From Streptomyces sp. NBC_00237 (lineage in GTDB: Bacteria > Actinomycetota > Actinomycetes > Streptomycetales > Streptomycetaceae): DNA of 64,000 nucleotides. Where the stretch lies: assembly GCF_026342435.1 (NCBI RefSeq), contig NZ_JAPEMT010000005.1, positions 124,001-188,000 on the forward strand. The letters are read 5' to 3'. Shown here in pieces: positions 34,568 through 43,563 of the stretch (the stretch's first letter is position 1; the number at the start of each line of letters is the position of its first letter). The position numbers and the translations under genes are program-made. Below the pieces are notes generated by a model. It searched no databases and had not been told where the DNA came from. It saw only the letters and a program-made list of their open reading frames with translations.

Positions 34568-37236
34568 CGATCCTGCGGCGGGTGCAGGGTGGGGTGCGCC
34601 TGGTGGCCGCGGCGGTGGCGCTGGCGGCGGCGGTCGGGGGTATCCCGTACGTCCTGGCGGTCACGGTCGGGGTGCCCTGGCCCGAGCGGGTCGCCTCGGT
34701 GGGCGACCTGCTTACCCGGCTCTCCCAGCCGGTCAGCGACCCGTTTGTGTTGCAGGTGCTCGCGCTGGTCGGGTGGGTCTGCTGGGGGTACTTCCTGGCC
34801 ACTCTGGTACGCGAACTGTGCTGGGTGGTCGCGAAGCTGCCCGCCCTGCTGCGCGACGCCACCTTGCTGCGCCGTCGTACCGCGACGCTGCCCGCGCACC
34901 GGGCTGCCGCCGCGCTGCTCGTCGGCACCGTACTGATCGGCGTGTGCGGCCTGGGACGCCTTCCTGCCGCGTCCGCCGAGGCCCACGCGGTTACCTCCCT
35001 GGCCCAGCCGGTGGCCGCTACCGCGCTCCAGCAGGTCCTGGCCGCGACCCCCGCCGGGGCGCCGCGGCCCGCGTACACCTCGTACAGAGTGCTGGCCGGT
35101 GACACCCTCTGGGACCTCGCCGCACAGCACCTGGGCGATCCCCTGAAGTGGCGGGAGATCTACCAGCTGAGCTGCACCATCCGGCAGAAGGACGGGCAGC
35201 TGCTGTCCGATCCCGATCTGATCCTGCCCGGCTGGGAACTCCACCTGCCCAACCTGGCAGGGCCGCCGCTGCCACCATCCAGCCGGCCGTCGGCCCCGAC
35301 CGTGCCGTCGCCCCGCGGGGATGCCGTGCCTGCTCCGCTGCTTCCGGCCGCGCCGTCACCTTCTGTTTCGGGCGGTGCGAGCGAGAGTGCCTCGCCTGCC
35401 GCCCGTGCGGGGGAGGAGGCGCACCGGCCGGTGGCGATCGGGCTCGGTACCGCCTCCCTGATCGGCGTGACCACGGCGGCGGGCATCGCCGCCGCTCTCG
35501 GGTACGCACGCAAGCACGCGGCCCGCCGCCGCACGCCCCGCCTCGACGCCTTGACGGCTCCGGTGGGCGAGGAAGGGCTGCTGCTGGCCGACTCGGTGAA
35601 GGCGAGCAACCGGGCCTACCTCGCCGCCCGGGCCGCCCGCCACCACACCCCCGACGGCCCGCCCCGACACACCGCGCCCGCTGATCCGCAGCCACCCGGC
35701 ACCGTCACCTTGGCCGAGAGCGGCGGGCGCGAAGTCGCGGTGGACGTCCTCGCGGTGCCCGGTGGAGTGCACCTTTACGGCGACGGTGCACGAGATGCGT
35801 TGCGGGCTTTGGTGATCGCCATCGCGGCGGCAGCCGAGCGTCTGCGGCCCGGACCTCCGCACGTACGACTGATCGTGCCTGCCCCGGTGCTGGCCCGGCT
35901 GCTGCCAGATGCGGTGGAGTTGGGGCCGGCCTGGCAGGTGGTCGCCACGGTCGGTGCCGCGCTCGACGTTGCCGAGCACGTCCTGCTCGAACACGCCCGT
36001 CACCGGCAGCACCTTGATGTACGGGACGCGGACGCCGGACCGGCTTTCCACATCCTGCTGCTCGACGGCACCGAGGATACGTACGCGCGCCGCCTGGAAA
36101 CCCTGGCCGGCCGCGCCAAACCCGGCGAACTGGCCGTCGTCACCTGCCAGAACACCAGCCCCGGGACCGCCTGGCACACCGTCACCGCTGCCGCGGACGG
36201 TACCGCGGGTGGTGACCTGAGCGCGCTGCACCAGGCGACCCTGTTCCTCCTCGCCCCGCAGCCAGCCGTCGACCTGCTGGCCGCCCTCAGCCGGGCACGC
36301 GACCAGCACAGCCCCCGCACACCTGCGCCGTCCGAGGCCGACGACGAGACTCCGGCGGCCGACGGGGAATCCCCGGGAAGGCGTTCTGCGGTGCCGCTGT
36401 CCGACCCGCCACGGCCGTCGGAGCAGGCCTCGACACCTTCGGTGGGCCCGGGCAGCGCCTCGTCCGTGCGCGCGGTGCACATTCGCCTTTTCTCAGGGTT
36501 CTCGCTCTCCGTACGCGGAAAAGAATGCGCGCTCGCCGAAACGCGGAAAGAGGAAACCCGGGAATTCCTCGCCCTCCTTGCAGCACACCCGGGAGGGCTG
36601 CGCGGCGAAGAAATCGCCGACCGAATGCAGATCTCCGGCAGCGCCACGGAAGTGCATCGGCGCGTAGCCAATCTTCGCCGCAACGTCCGCCGGATCCTGC
36701 GGGACGCCACCGGGCAGCAGGAAGTGGCCTTCGTCGTCCCCCACGGACAGCGGCACCGTCTCGACCCGCAGCACATCTCCACCGACGTCGCCCACTTCAC
36801 CGACGCCCTCCAGCAAGCCGTCACTGCCGACTCCCCTTACGGCCGCGCCGAAGCCCTCCAGCACGCGACCGACACATACACGGGCCCGCTGTGCGACGGA
36901 GCCGACTACCTCTGGGCCATCGACCTGCGCGAAGCCCTGCACCGCCGCGCCGTCGACGCCCTGGCCCTCCTCGCCGACCACACCGCCCAGCACTCCGCAG
37001 ACCCCGAACCCGCCCTTGCCCTGCTCAACCGGGCCGCCGACCTCGACCCCACCAACGAACACCTTTACCAGCGCATCATCCAGCTCCAGCTTGCCCTGGA
37101 CCGCAACGACGCAGCTCAGCGCACTCTTCGCCTCCTAACCACCCGCCTCGCTGACATCGACGCCTGCCCCGACCCTGCCACCCTCGCCCTGCTCCACACT
37201 GCGGGGCCCAGGAAGCCTTCCTCTGTTCGGGGGTAG
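34564..37236 (+). CDS. Large LysM-BTAD membrane regulator
   Basis: 890 residues from GTG 34564 (GGGGAGG upstream). At least two N-terminal membrane helices (about 15-75), one near 130, a LysM domain (about 174-226, SYRVLAGDTLWDLAAQHLGD), a Pro/Ser-rich linker, another helix (about 290-315), a large alpha/beta middle, then an OmpR-like DNA-binding and BTAD domain from about 640 (IRLFSGFSLSVRG, then TPR-like PEPALALLNRAADLDPTNEHLYQRI). LysM would bind peptidoglycan, while a BTAD domain normally binds DNA, so wall contact and transcription may be linked. It closes the Tad operon. Confidence 0.85.
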   Translation: MTILRRVQGGVRLVAAAVALAAAVGGIPYVLAVTVGVPWPERVASVGDLLTRLSQPVSDPFVLQVLALVGWVCWGYFLATLVRELCWVVAKLPALLRDATLLRRRTATLPAHRAAAALLVGTVLIGVCGLGRLPAASAEAHAVTSLAQPVAATALQQVLAATPAGAPRPAYTSYRVLAGDTLWDLAAQHLGDPLKWREIYQLSCTIRQKDGQLLSDPDLILPGWELHLPNLAGPPLPPSSRPSAPTVPSPRGDAVPAPLLPAAPSPSVSGGASESASPAARAGEEAHRPVAIGLGTASLIGVTTAAGIAAALGYARKHAARRRTPRLDALTAPVGEEGLLLADSVKASNRAYLAARAARHHTPDGPPRHTAPADPQPPGTVTLAESGGREVAVDVLAVPGGVHLYGDGARDALRALVIAIAAAAERLRPGPPHVRLIVPAPVLARLLPDAVELGPAWQVVATVGAALDVAEHVLLEHARHRQHLDVRDADAGPAFHILLLDGTEDTYARRLETLAGRAKPGELAVVTCQNTSPGTAWHTVTAAADGTAGGDLSALHQATLFLLAPQPAVDLLAALSRARDQHSPRTPAPSEADDETPAADGESPGRRSAVPLSDPPRPSEQASTPSVGPGSASSVRAVHIRLFSGFSLSVRGKECALAETRKEETREFLALLAAHPGGLRGEEIADRMQISGSATEVHRRVANLRRNVRRILRDATGQQEVAFVVPHGQRHRLDPQHISTDVAHFTDALQQAVTADSPYGRAEALQHATDTYTGPLCDGADYLWAIDLREALHRRAVDALALLADHTAQHSADPEPALALLNRAADLDPTNEHLYQRIIQLQLALDRNDAAQRTLRLLTTRLADIDACPDPATLALLHTAGPRKPSSVRG

Positions 37237-37680
37237 GCCACCCCGCTGTTGAGGGTTTTGCCGCAGGTGAGACGGTCGCTGGCGAGCCCTCGGGCAAGGG
37301 CAACTGCGGCTGACGGAGATCCGTCGAAACCGAGTCCAGCACCTCGTCCTCGCTGGCGTCCTCCCAAGGGGGTCGAGTCCGGCGTCCTGCTTGGACCGGA
37401 GCACCCCCGCACCCGCATCACCCCAGGTCACGGCCCGGTCCGCCAACGTGGACCGGGCCAGCCTGCATATCGGTACAGGTATGTGTCCCGATCTGCCGGC
37501 AACCCGCCCCGACCCGGCTCACTCCCCTGCGACCCTCGCTGCCTGCTCACCTGTATGCCTGCTGATTCCGTGCCTCTCTGTCTCTTCCTTCTCCCTTCCC
37601 CCTCTGCTTCCTTGCTGCCGGCCCCCGCCAGGCCCTCCCGGGGGAGGCGGTGCCCCGGCGGAGCCGAGGGTGCCGCCGGG

Positions 37681-38147
37681 CCGCCGTGCCGGGCCGCCGT
37701 GCCGGGCCGCCGTGCCGGGCCGCCGTGCCGGGCCGCCGTGCCGGGCCGCCGTGCCGGGCCGCCGTGCCGGGCCGCCGTGCCGGGCCGCCGTGCCGGGCCG
37801 CCGTGCCGGGCCGCCGTGCCGGGCCGCCGTGCCGGGCCGCCGTGCCGGGCCGCCGTGCCGGGCCGCCGTGCCGGGCCGCCGTGCCGGGCCGCCGTGCCGG
37901 GCCGCCGTGCCGGGCCGCCGTGCCGGGCCGCCGTGCCGGGCCGCCGTGCCGGGCCGCCGTGCCGGGCCGCCGTGCCGGGCCGCCGTGCCGGGCCGCCGTG
38001 CCGGGCCGCCGTGCCGGGCCGCCGTGCCGGGCCGCCGTGCCGGGCCGCCGTGCCGGGCCGCCGTGCCGGGCCGCCGTGCCGGGCCGCCGTGCCGGGCCGC
38101 CGTGCCGGGCCGCCGTGCCGGGCCGCCGTGCCGGGCCGCCGTGCCGG
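37681..38147. repeat. 36 x 13-bp perfect tandem repeat
   Basis: Unit CCGCCGTGCCGGG repeats 36 times without an internal mismatch; only the last base of the last copy differs. Because 13 is not a multiple of 3, all six frames stay open across it and give a 13-residue period. That explains the long artefact reading frames here. Such perfection suggests recent expansion. It could be a recombination or replication hotspot; no protein is known to bind it. Confidence 0.97.
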
Positions 38148-38259
38148 TGATTCGCACGCGAACTCGAATACGGGTTTTGCCGGCGTTTCGGCAGGTGGCG
38201 CGGGCCTGGGGTTCGGTCGTTCCGGGGCGGGCGTACGACGCATTGCGTCGTGCATTGTG

Positions 38260-38288
38260 GAATTCACGATAAAAGCGGTCGTGAATTC
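38260..38288. promoter_or_regulatory. Perfect 10-bp inverted repeat in a cluster of GAATTC sites
   Basis: GAATTCACGA (38260-38269) and TCGTGAATTC (38279-38288) form an exact inverted repeat with a 9-base gap. Further GAATTC sites lie at 38293 and 38315. Site spacings of 23, 10 and 22 bases are close to whole helical turns. It is probably an operator for the MoxR-VWA block or the BTAD regulator. Confidence 0.6.
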
Positions 38289-38492
38289 GCGAGAATTCCA
38301 GCATTATCAAGCCGGAATTCCTATTGGGTCGTCGCCTGGGTCGAGCTATATTTGAATTGTTCCCGGGGAAGCCGGGGAATGTGAAACCCGAAAGGGAACT
38401 CCCCCTATAAAGGCTTACGGGTGGAGTGTGCCCCGAGGCGGCCGGAATTACGGAAAAGGATTCCGCCGCCCCGCACCCAGAAAGGCCCTGTG

Positions 38493-39710
38493 ATGACGAC
38501 ACCTCCTGCCGCGCCCCCGGGTGCCCCACCACCTGCCACCCCGCCACCCCCGCCTGCGGCTCCTCCCTCGGCCGCGCCTGCGGTGAACTCCGCGCCCCCG
38601 CCCGGCCCGAGCAGTGGGAAGGCGCGGCCGGGGGAATTGCGGGCCCGGATTGCCCAGGTGCTGGATGCCAGCCCGCAGGTCGGGTTCACGGTGACCGAGC
38701 TGGCGCACACGCTGGGGCACTCGGGCGGGGCGGTGGGCAACGCCTGCGAGACCCTGGTCACCAGGGGCGAGGCGGAACGGATCGGTGCGAAGCCGCGCAT
38801 GTACCGGGCCACCCCCGCCACCGCCCAGGCTGCCCAGCACACCCCCGCCCCGACCGCCGGGCCGCCGCGCCCCCGCCCGGCCCCCAGCGCCCCGCAACCC
38901 GCCCCGGGCGGGCGACCCGACCCGGTAATGCGCCCCAACGGGATGCCCTACCACCCGCGTGCGCTCGCCCAGTTGCCGGATGTGGAGGCGTTGCAGAAGC
39001 TCCGCGAGGCGGGGGTGGCGGTGTTGTTGTACGGGCCGCCGGGCACCGGGAAGACCAGCCTGATCGAGGCGGCGTTTCCGGATCTGGTCACGGTGGCGGG
39101 GGACGGGGACACCACGGTCGGGGACCTGGTGGGTGAGTACACCCAGGACCCCGGCGGCGGATACACCTTCGTCTACGGGCCGTTGATCACCGCCATGCAG
39201 GAGGGCCGCGCCCTCCTGTTGGACGACGCGACCCTCATCTCGCCGAAGGTGCTGGCCGCCCTGTATCCGGCGATGGACGGGCGGAAACAGATCCAGGTCA
39301 AGGCGCACAAGGGCGAGACGATCACCGCTGCGGACGGGTTCTACGTGATCGCGGGGCACAACCCCGGGGTGCACGGGGCGGTCCTCACCGAGGCGTTGTC
39401 CTCGCGGTTCAGTGTGCAGATCCAGGTGGGCTCCGACTACGACCTGGCCGCCTCCTTGAAGATCCAGCCCAAGGCGGTCCGCATCGCCCGCCGCCTGGCC
39501 TCCGCCCAGGAGGCCGGAGAGGTCGGCTGGGCCCCGCAGCTAAGGGAGTTGCTCGCCTTCCAGAAGATCTCCGACGTGTTGGGCATGGAGACCGCCTTCG
39601 CGAACCTGGTCGGCGTGGCCCCCCTGGAAGACCGGGACTTCGTAGCCGACCTGGTCTCCAAGATCCTCGGACGCCCGGTCACCGCCCTGGCCCTGGGCCG
39701 CCAGCTCTAA
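38493..39710 (+). CDS. MoxR-type AAA+ ATPase with N-terminal winged helix
   Basis: 405 residues. A Pro/Ala-rich N-terminus (1-45) is followed by a winged-helix domain (about 50-107: RARIAQVLDASPQVGFTVTE, then PRMYRATP). The AAA+ core starts with GPPGTGKT (181-188); LLLDDATLISPKVLAALYPAM is the Walker B and following helix, VIAGHNPG the sensor. MoxR-type ATPases act with VWA proteins as chaperones that insert metals or assemble complexes. The next gene is exactly such a partner. The same winged-helix pattern recurs at the C-terminus of the regulator at 47.7-48.7 kb. Confidence 0.9.
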   Translation: MTTPPAAPPGAPPPATPPPPPAAPPSAAPAVNSAPPPGPSSGKARPGELRARIAQVLDASPQVGFTVTELAHTLGHSGGAVGNACETLVTRGEAERIGAKPRMYRATPATAQAAQHTPAPTAGPPRPRPAPSAPQPAPGGRPDPVMRPNGMPYHPRALAQLPDVEALQKLREAGVAVLLYGPPGTGKTSLIEAAFPDLVTVAGDGDTTVGDLVGEYTQDPGGGYTFVYGPLITAMQEGRALLLDDATLISPKVLAALYPAMDGRKQIQVKAHKGETITAADGFYVIAGHNPGVHGAVLTEALSSRFSVQIQVGSDYDLAASLKIQPKAVRIARRLASAQEAGEVGWAPQLRELLAFQKISDVLGMETAFANLVGVAPLEDRDFVADLVSKILGRPVTALALGRQL

Positions 39711-39729
39711 CCACCCCGCACCCCCTTTC

Positions 39730-39768
39730 GGCCCGGCCGGGCCCCGCCCGCCCCCTGTGCGCGGGCGG
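39730..39768. terminator. GC hairpins after the MoxR gene
   Basis: A 14-bp perfect palindrome (39730-39743) is followed by CCGCCCG/CGGGCGG (39744-39750, 39762-39768). It may weaken read-through before the VWA gene. Confidence 0.45.
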
Positions 39769-39833
39769 CCCCCGGCCCCGGCCACCCCCACCCCTGACGT
39801 ATCCCGTACACCCCGTGAAGGGACTGGTCTGTC

Positions 39834-41645
39834 ATGCCCGGATTCGCCCCCGCCCACCTCCCGCCCGCCCCGCCCTCACTGTCCGCCGCCGAGCTGGAGG
39901 TGGCCCGGTGGGAGGACGACGGCGGCCCCGCCCACCTCCCCGCCCGGACTCCGGCGGCCGAACACTGGGCCCGAATCAGCGCCGCCCTCGGCGACCGCCT
40001 CCCCGACCTCGCCGCCCGCAACGACGTCCTGGTCACCTGCGAGGAAGTCACCCGCTCCGGGGCCCCGGCCGCGTTCTTCCCCGCCACCGCCGAACTCGAA
40101 CTCCACCAGGGCCTGTTCGGCCCCGTGCGCCCGGCCACCATCCACCCCGAACGCCCCGGCGACGAGGACCGCTACCCGGTCGCCTACGGTGCCCTCATCC
40201 ACGAGGCCGCACACGCCGCGCACACGAAGTGGATGCCCCCGCCTGCGGTGCGGGGCACCGCCCTGGGGCAGGCCGCCGAACTCCTGGAGGAGTCCCGGGC
40301 CGAGCGCGCCCAACTGGGCCGCCGTCCGCAGGACCGCCCCTACCTGCGCGCCACCGTCCACCAGGTGGTCATGGCTGACCTGCACGGCCCGTTGGGCGGC
40401 GGACGGTGGGAGGCCGGGGTGGCGGCCGGGCTGATCCTGGCCCGTAGGGACGCCGGAACCCTCGACCCCGAGGAGACCGAACCCCTGGAGCAGGCCCTCC
40501 TGCCGGTCCTCGGCGCGGACACCCTGACCGCCCTCGCCACCATCTGGGCCGCCGCGCACACCACCAGTGACACCGATGAGCAGGCCATGCTCGCCCACGC
40601 CGCCGCCTGGTGCCAGGTGCTGGGGGCCGATCCGGTCACCCCGCCCCCCACCGCCTGCGGGACGGGGCCCGACCTGGGCGAGGTGATCGGCCAGATCACC
40701 GCCGAGGTCGCCGGACAGGAGACGGATGAGGCACATGCCCGGGCCCGGGCGCAGGCGGTACGGGAGGCCCACGCCCGGGCCCGGGCGGCACAGGCGGCAC
40801 AGCAGCGGGAGGCGGCCCGCACGGCCGAGAAGGTGTTCGCCCCCGGCGCTGCCCCGTTCACCCCCGGAACCGGACGCCAGCAGGGCGGTACGTCACCGGT
40901 GATCGGGACCCGCGCCCCCACGCCGCAGGAGAAGGCCGCCGCCGGACAGCTCGCCCGGGGATTGCGCGCCGCCGCCTACCGGGAACGCACCGCCACCGTC
41001 ACGATGTCGGCGTCCCCGCCGGGCCGGTTGAACATGCGCCAGGCCCTGGCCCGGGACGCCCAGAAGGCGGCCGGGGCCACCCCGACCGCCACCCCCTGGG
41101 TGCGCACCACCCACCGCCCGACCCCGACCCCGCCGCTGCGGGTGGGCATCGCGGTCGACGTGTCCGGCTCGATGCAGGACGCCGCCGACCCGATGGCCTC
41201 GGCGGCCTGGATCCTCGCGAAGGCCACCGCGCTCACCGACCCTGACTCCCGCTCCGCGACGATCGCCTACGACCGCACCCTGACCGCCCTCACCTTCCCC
41301 GGCGGCGCCCCGGCCCAGGTGACGACGTTCCAGGCCACCGGGGGCGGACACCGCCTCGCCGAAACCGTGGACGCCCTGGATGCCGTACTGGAGTTGTCCC
41401 GCCCGGGCACGGGCCGCCTGCTGGTGATCGCCTCCGACGGCTGGTACGCCCCCGACGAGGCCGCCCGTGCCGCCGCCCGCCTCACCCACCTGCACCGGGC
41501 CGGGTGCGCGGTGCTGTGGCTCGGCTTCGACGAGGACACCCGCCCCCTGCCCGGAGCCACCCTCCTCAACCTCACCCACCCCGCCCAGGCCATCCCCGCG
41601 ATCACCCGGGCCGCCACCGCCGCCCTCGCCGCCACCCGCACCTGA
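39834..41645 (+). CDS. VWA-domain protein with N-terminal zincin-like metallopeptidase domain
   Basis: 603 residues (GAAGGGA upstream). The N-terminal half has HEAAH (123-127), an HExxH zinc site as in the DUF2201-type putative metallopeptidase domain. A helical, Ala/Gln-rich linker (about 290-330) follows, with QEAARTAEK-like text. The VWA domain has the MIDAS motif DVSGSMQ (442-448), then TFQATGGGHRLAETVDAL and LLVIASDGWYAPDEA. MoxR-VWA pairs mature metalloproteins or resist stress; here the extra zincin suggests a proteolytic step. It is the probable partner of the upstream ATPase. Confidence 0.9.
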   Translation: MPGFAPAHLPPAPPSLSAAELEVARWEDDGGPAHLPARTPAAEHWARISAALGDRLPDLAARNDVLVTCEEVTRSGAPAAFFPATAELELHQGLFGPVRPATIHPERPGDEDRYPVAYGALIHEAAHAAHTKWMPPPAVRGTALGQAAELLEESRAERAQLGRRPQDRPYLRATVHQVVMADLHGPLGGGRWEAGVAAGLILARRDAGTLDPEETEPLEQALLPVLGADTLTALATIWAAAHTTSDTDEQAMLAHAAAWCQVLGADPVTPPPTACGTGPDLGEVIGQITAEVAGQETDEAHARARAQAVREAHARARAAQAAQQREAARTAEKVFAPGAAPFTPGTGRQQGGTSPVIGTRAPTPQEKAAAGQLARGLRAAAYRERTATVTMSASPPGRLNMRQALARDAQKAAGATPTATPWVRTTHRPTPTPPLRVGIAVDVSGSMQDAADPMASAAWILAKATALTDPDSRSATIAYDRTLTALTFPGGAPAQVTTFQATGGGHRLAETVDALDAVLELSRPGTGRLLVIASDGWYAPDEAARAAARLTHLHRAGCAVLWLGFDEDTRPLPGATLLNLTHPAQAIPAITRAATAALAATRT

Positions 41646-41661
41646 CCCGCCCCCCCCGCCC

Positions 41662-41699
41662 GGCCCCGGGGCAACACCCCCACCCCTGCCCCCGGGGCC
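41662..41699 (+). terminator. Perfect 10-bp hairpin after the VWA gene
   Basis: GGCCCCGGGG (41662-41671) pairs with CCCCGGGGCC (41690-41699) around an 18-base loop. Confidence 0.65.
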
Positions 41700-41763
41700 G
41701 TCAGGTGGCACAACCCCGCCCCCGAAACCTCCTTAACCCATGACGCACCCCAGGGAGTTCACC

Positions 41764-42480
41764 GTGCCCGACCACACCCCGTACCTGATCGCCCCCGTAT
41801 ACCTCGCAGGCCCCGACCCTCACGCCGTCACCACCGTCGCCGACGTGCTGACCTGCGCCGGATGGTTCCCGCACCCCCTGCACCCGCACCTCCTGCAGAA
41901 CCCGGGCGCCACCTGCGCCGCCCGCCACTTCACCCCGCACCCCGGCAACCACCCCGACTGCCTCATCCCCGCCGCACCCCGCCAGGACCGGGCGGGGGTC
42001 TGGGAGTTCGCCGCCTTCCGCACACCGGGCGGCCCTCCGCTGTGGGAGGCGCGGTTCAGCCCCGCCACCCCGCCGGAACTGACCGCCGCCTTCGCCGCAG
42101 CCCTCGCCGACACCACCCCCACCCCCCACGGCACACCCCGCCACCTGACCCCCGGCGGCCCGCAGGCGGAGGCGACCGCACCGCTCGCCGCCGCCGGATG
42201 GCTGTGCGACATCGGCACCGAACACACCTGGTACCCCGCCGACCACCAGGCCGCCGTCATCACCCCCACCCCCGCCCCGGGCGGACCGGACGGGAACTGG
42301 GTCTTCGCCGCCTGCCGCGCCACCGACGCCACCACCCTCTGGCACGCCCAAGCCACCCCCACCACCCCCGCCCACCTGATCACCGCCCTGTGCCGTGCCC
42401 TCACCGACCCCGCCCCCGTACCCCGCCCCACCCTGCCCGCCCCCGACCACGGGGCCCGCACCGTGCCCCGCCCCCGCTGA
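41764..42480 (+). CDS. DUF317-like protein, two repeats
   Basis: 238 residues from GTG 41764 (AGGGAG 7 bases upstream). A more upstream ATG (41740) has no ribosome site. Two similar halves each have a W-rich block: GVWEFAAFRTPGGPPLWEARF...TPPELTAAFAAAL and NWVFAACRATDATTLWHAQA...TPAHLITALCRAL. The repeat resembles DUF317, found in Streptomyces plasmids and mobile elements; its role is unknown. It is the first of a set of small genes. Confidence 0.75.
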   Translation: MPDHTPYLIAPVYLAGPDPHAVTTVADVLTCAGWFPHPLHPHLLQNPGATCAARHFTPHPGNHPDCLIPAAPRQDRAGVWEFAAFRTPGGPPLWEARFSPATPPELTAAFAAALADTTPTPHGTPRHLTPGGPQAEATAPLAAAGWLCDIGTEHTWYPADHQAAVITPTPAPGGPDGNWVFAACRATDATTLWHAQATPTTPAHLITALCRALTDPAPVPRPTLPAPDHGARTVPRPR

Positions 42481-42528
42481 CCCTGGCCACCCCACCACCC
42501 CGCCCGAACACCTCTGGAGCTCCGTGCC

Positions 42529-42933
42529 ATGACCGACAGCCAGCCCCTGCACCTGTCCCCCCACACCCACGCCCAGCTCGCCCTCCTGGCCCAGGCCTGG
42601 AACACCACCCCCGCCCACACCATCCAGCGCCTCCTGGACGCCTACCGCACCACCGCGCCCACCCCGCCGCCGCCCGCCCCGGACACGGTGTCCGTCTACG
42701 CGATCTACGCCCGCCAGAGGATCCACGGCAGGTACGACCCGAACACCCGCAGCGTGACCCTCACCGACGGCCCCGCCCCCGGCCCCTACAAAACCCCCAG
42801 CGGTGCCAGCGCCGCCGTCGTACGGGCACTGAACCCCGACGTGCCCCCGATCCGCAACGGCTGGCACTTCTGGCGGCTCACCAAAGACGGCCAGCCCCTC
42901 AACACCCTGCGCACGCCCCGTCACACCGCCTGA
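42529..42933 (+). CDS. Small protein with DUF4357-like C-terminus
   Basis: 134 residues (GGAG upstream). The N-terminal part (TPAHTIQRLLDAY) resembles a short helix-turn-helix or ribbon-helix-helix. After a Pro-rich linker the C-terminal part has HGRYDPNTRSVTLTDGPAPG, then PSGASAAVVRALN and NGWHFWRL, resembling DUF4357, common at the ends of restriction-linked proteins. This similarity is from memory only. Confidence 0.6.
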   Translation: MTDSQPLHLSPHTHAQLALLAQAWNTTPAHTIQRLLDAYRTTAPTPPPPAPDTVSVYAIYARQRIHGRYDPNTRSVTLTDGPAPGPYKTPSGASAAVVRALNPDVPPIRNGWHFWRLTKDGQPLNTLRTPRHTA

Positions 42934-42950
42934 CCCCAGGCCCGCCACAC

Positions 42951-42978
42951 GGTGCCGCCCCCCCCCCGGGGCGGCACC
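42951..42978 (+). terminator. Perfect 11-bp hairpin
   Basis: GGTGCCGCCCC (42951-42961) and its complement (42968-42978) flank a 6-base loop, 18 bases after the preceding stop. Confidence 0.7.
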
Positions 42979-43018
42979 CCTCCCACCCGCACACCACCGG
43001 AAAGAGAGCTGACCTGTC

Positions 43019-43495
43019 ATGACGAGCCTCGCCGAACGCGCGCACGCCGCCGCCGTGTTCATCACCCACACCGCCGCCGTCAGCCCGTACGGCCCCTACC
43101 GGGGCGCAGACCAGGCCCGCACCGCGATCCGCCTGTCCGCCGCCCTCGGCCTGGGCCTTACCCACATCACCACCACCAGTGACCGCCTGCGACGGCGCAC
43201 CGCCCCCGGCGAGCCGGTCCTGGCCACCGCCACCTGCCCCGACACCCAGGGGACGTACACCTTCCTCGCCCGCAACCCGCTCTACGACGACGAACCGTTC
43301 GAACTCCTCGGCCCCTGCCCCGCATGCAACAACCCCGTCCCCCTCGCCGAAGTCCGCCACCTCGGCGACCTGGGCACCCACCTCGCCCACACGCCCTACC
43401 GCCCGGAAGACCTCCTGCACGCCGACCGGCTGCCCGACACGTTCTGGCTCGACTCCGGCCACACCGACACCTGCCGCTACGGCGAAACCCTCTAA
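43019..43495 (+). CDS. Small protein with Cys pairs, unknown
   Basis: 158 residues from ATG 43019 (GAAAGAGAG upstream). I do not recognise it. The N-terminus is helical (AERAHAAAVFITHTA, RTAIRLSAALGLGL). The C-terminal half has two loose Cys pairs (TATCPDTQG and PCPACNN) and a final GHTDTCRYG, suggesting a small zinc or disulphide domain. It is part of a row of such genes, each with its own ribosome site. Confidence 0.6.
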   Translation: MTSLAERAHAAAVFITHTAAVSPYGPYRGADQARTAIRLSAALGLGLTHITTTSDRLRRRTAPGEPVLATATCPDTQGTYTFLARNPLYDDEPFELLGPCPACNNPVPLAEVRHLGDLGTHLAHTPYRPEDLLHADRLPDTFWLDSGHTDTCRYGETL

Positions 43496-43505
43496 CCCAC
43501 CCCCC

Positions 43506-43533
43506 GCCGGGGCCGCACGCAGGCGGCCCCGGC
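43506..43533 (+). terminator. Perfect 11-bp hairpin
   Basis: GCCGGGGCCGC (43506-43516) and its complement (43523-43533) around a 6-base loop, just after the preceding stop. Confidence 0.7.
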
Positions 43534-43563
43534 CCACCCCCGCACCCATCGGAGTACGACGTC

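Larger units (their letters stand above)
37237..38492. other. Long intergenic region with tandem repeats, no gene
   Basis: About 1.25 kb without a supported gene. From left to right: a moderately GC-rich stretch with Pro/Arg-like text in several frames, 36 copies of a 13-bp repeat (37681-38147), then a lower-GC part (38240-38420) with four GAATTC sites and an inverted repeat, and a spacer before the MoxR gene with GAAAGG as its ribosome site. The region separates the Tad operon from the putative mobile element. Confidence 0.7.

Noticed and set aside
37681..38147. CRISPR array
   Set aside because: The units are contiguous and identical with no spacers.
37249..38547. Several long frames spanning the 13-bp repeat
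   Set aside because: The 13-bp unit has no stop in any frame, so the frames are artefacts of the repeat.
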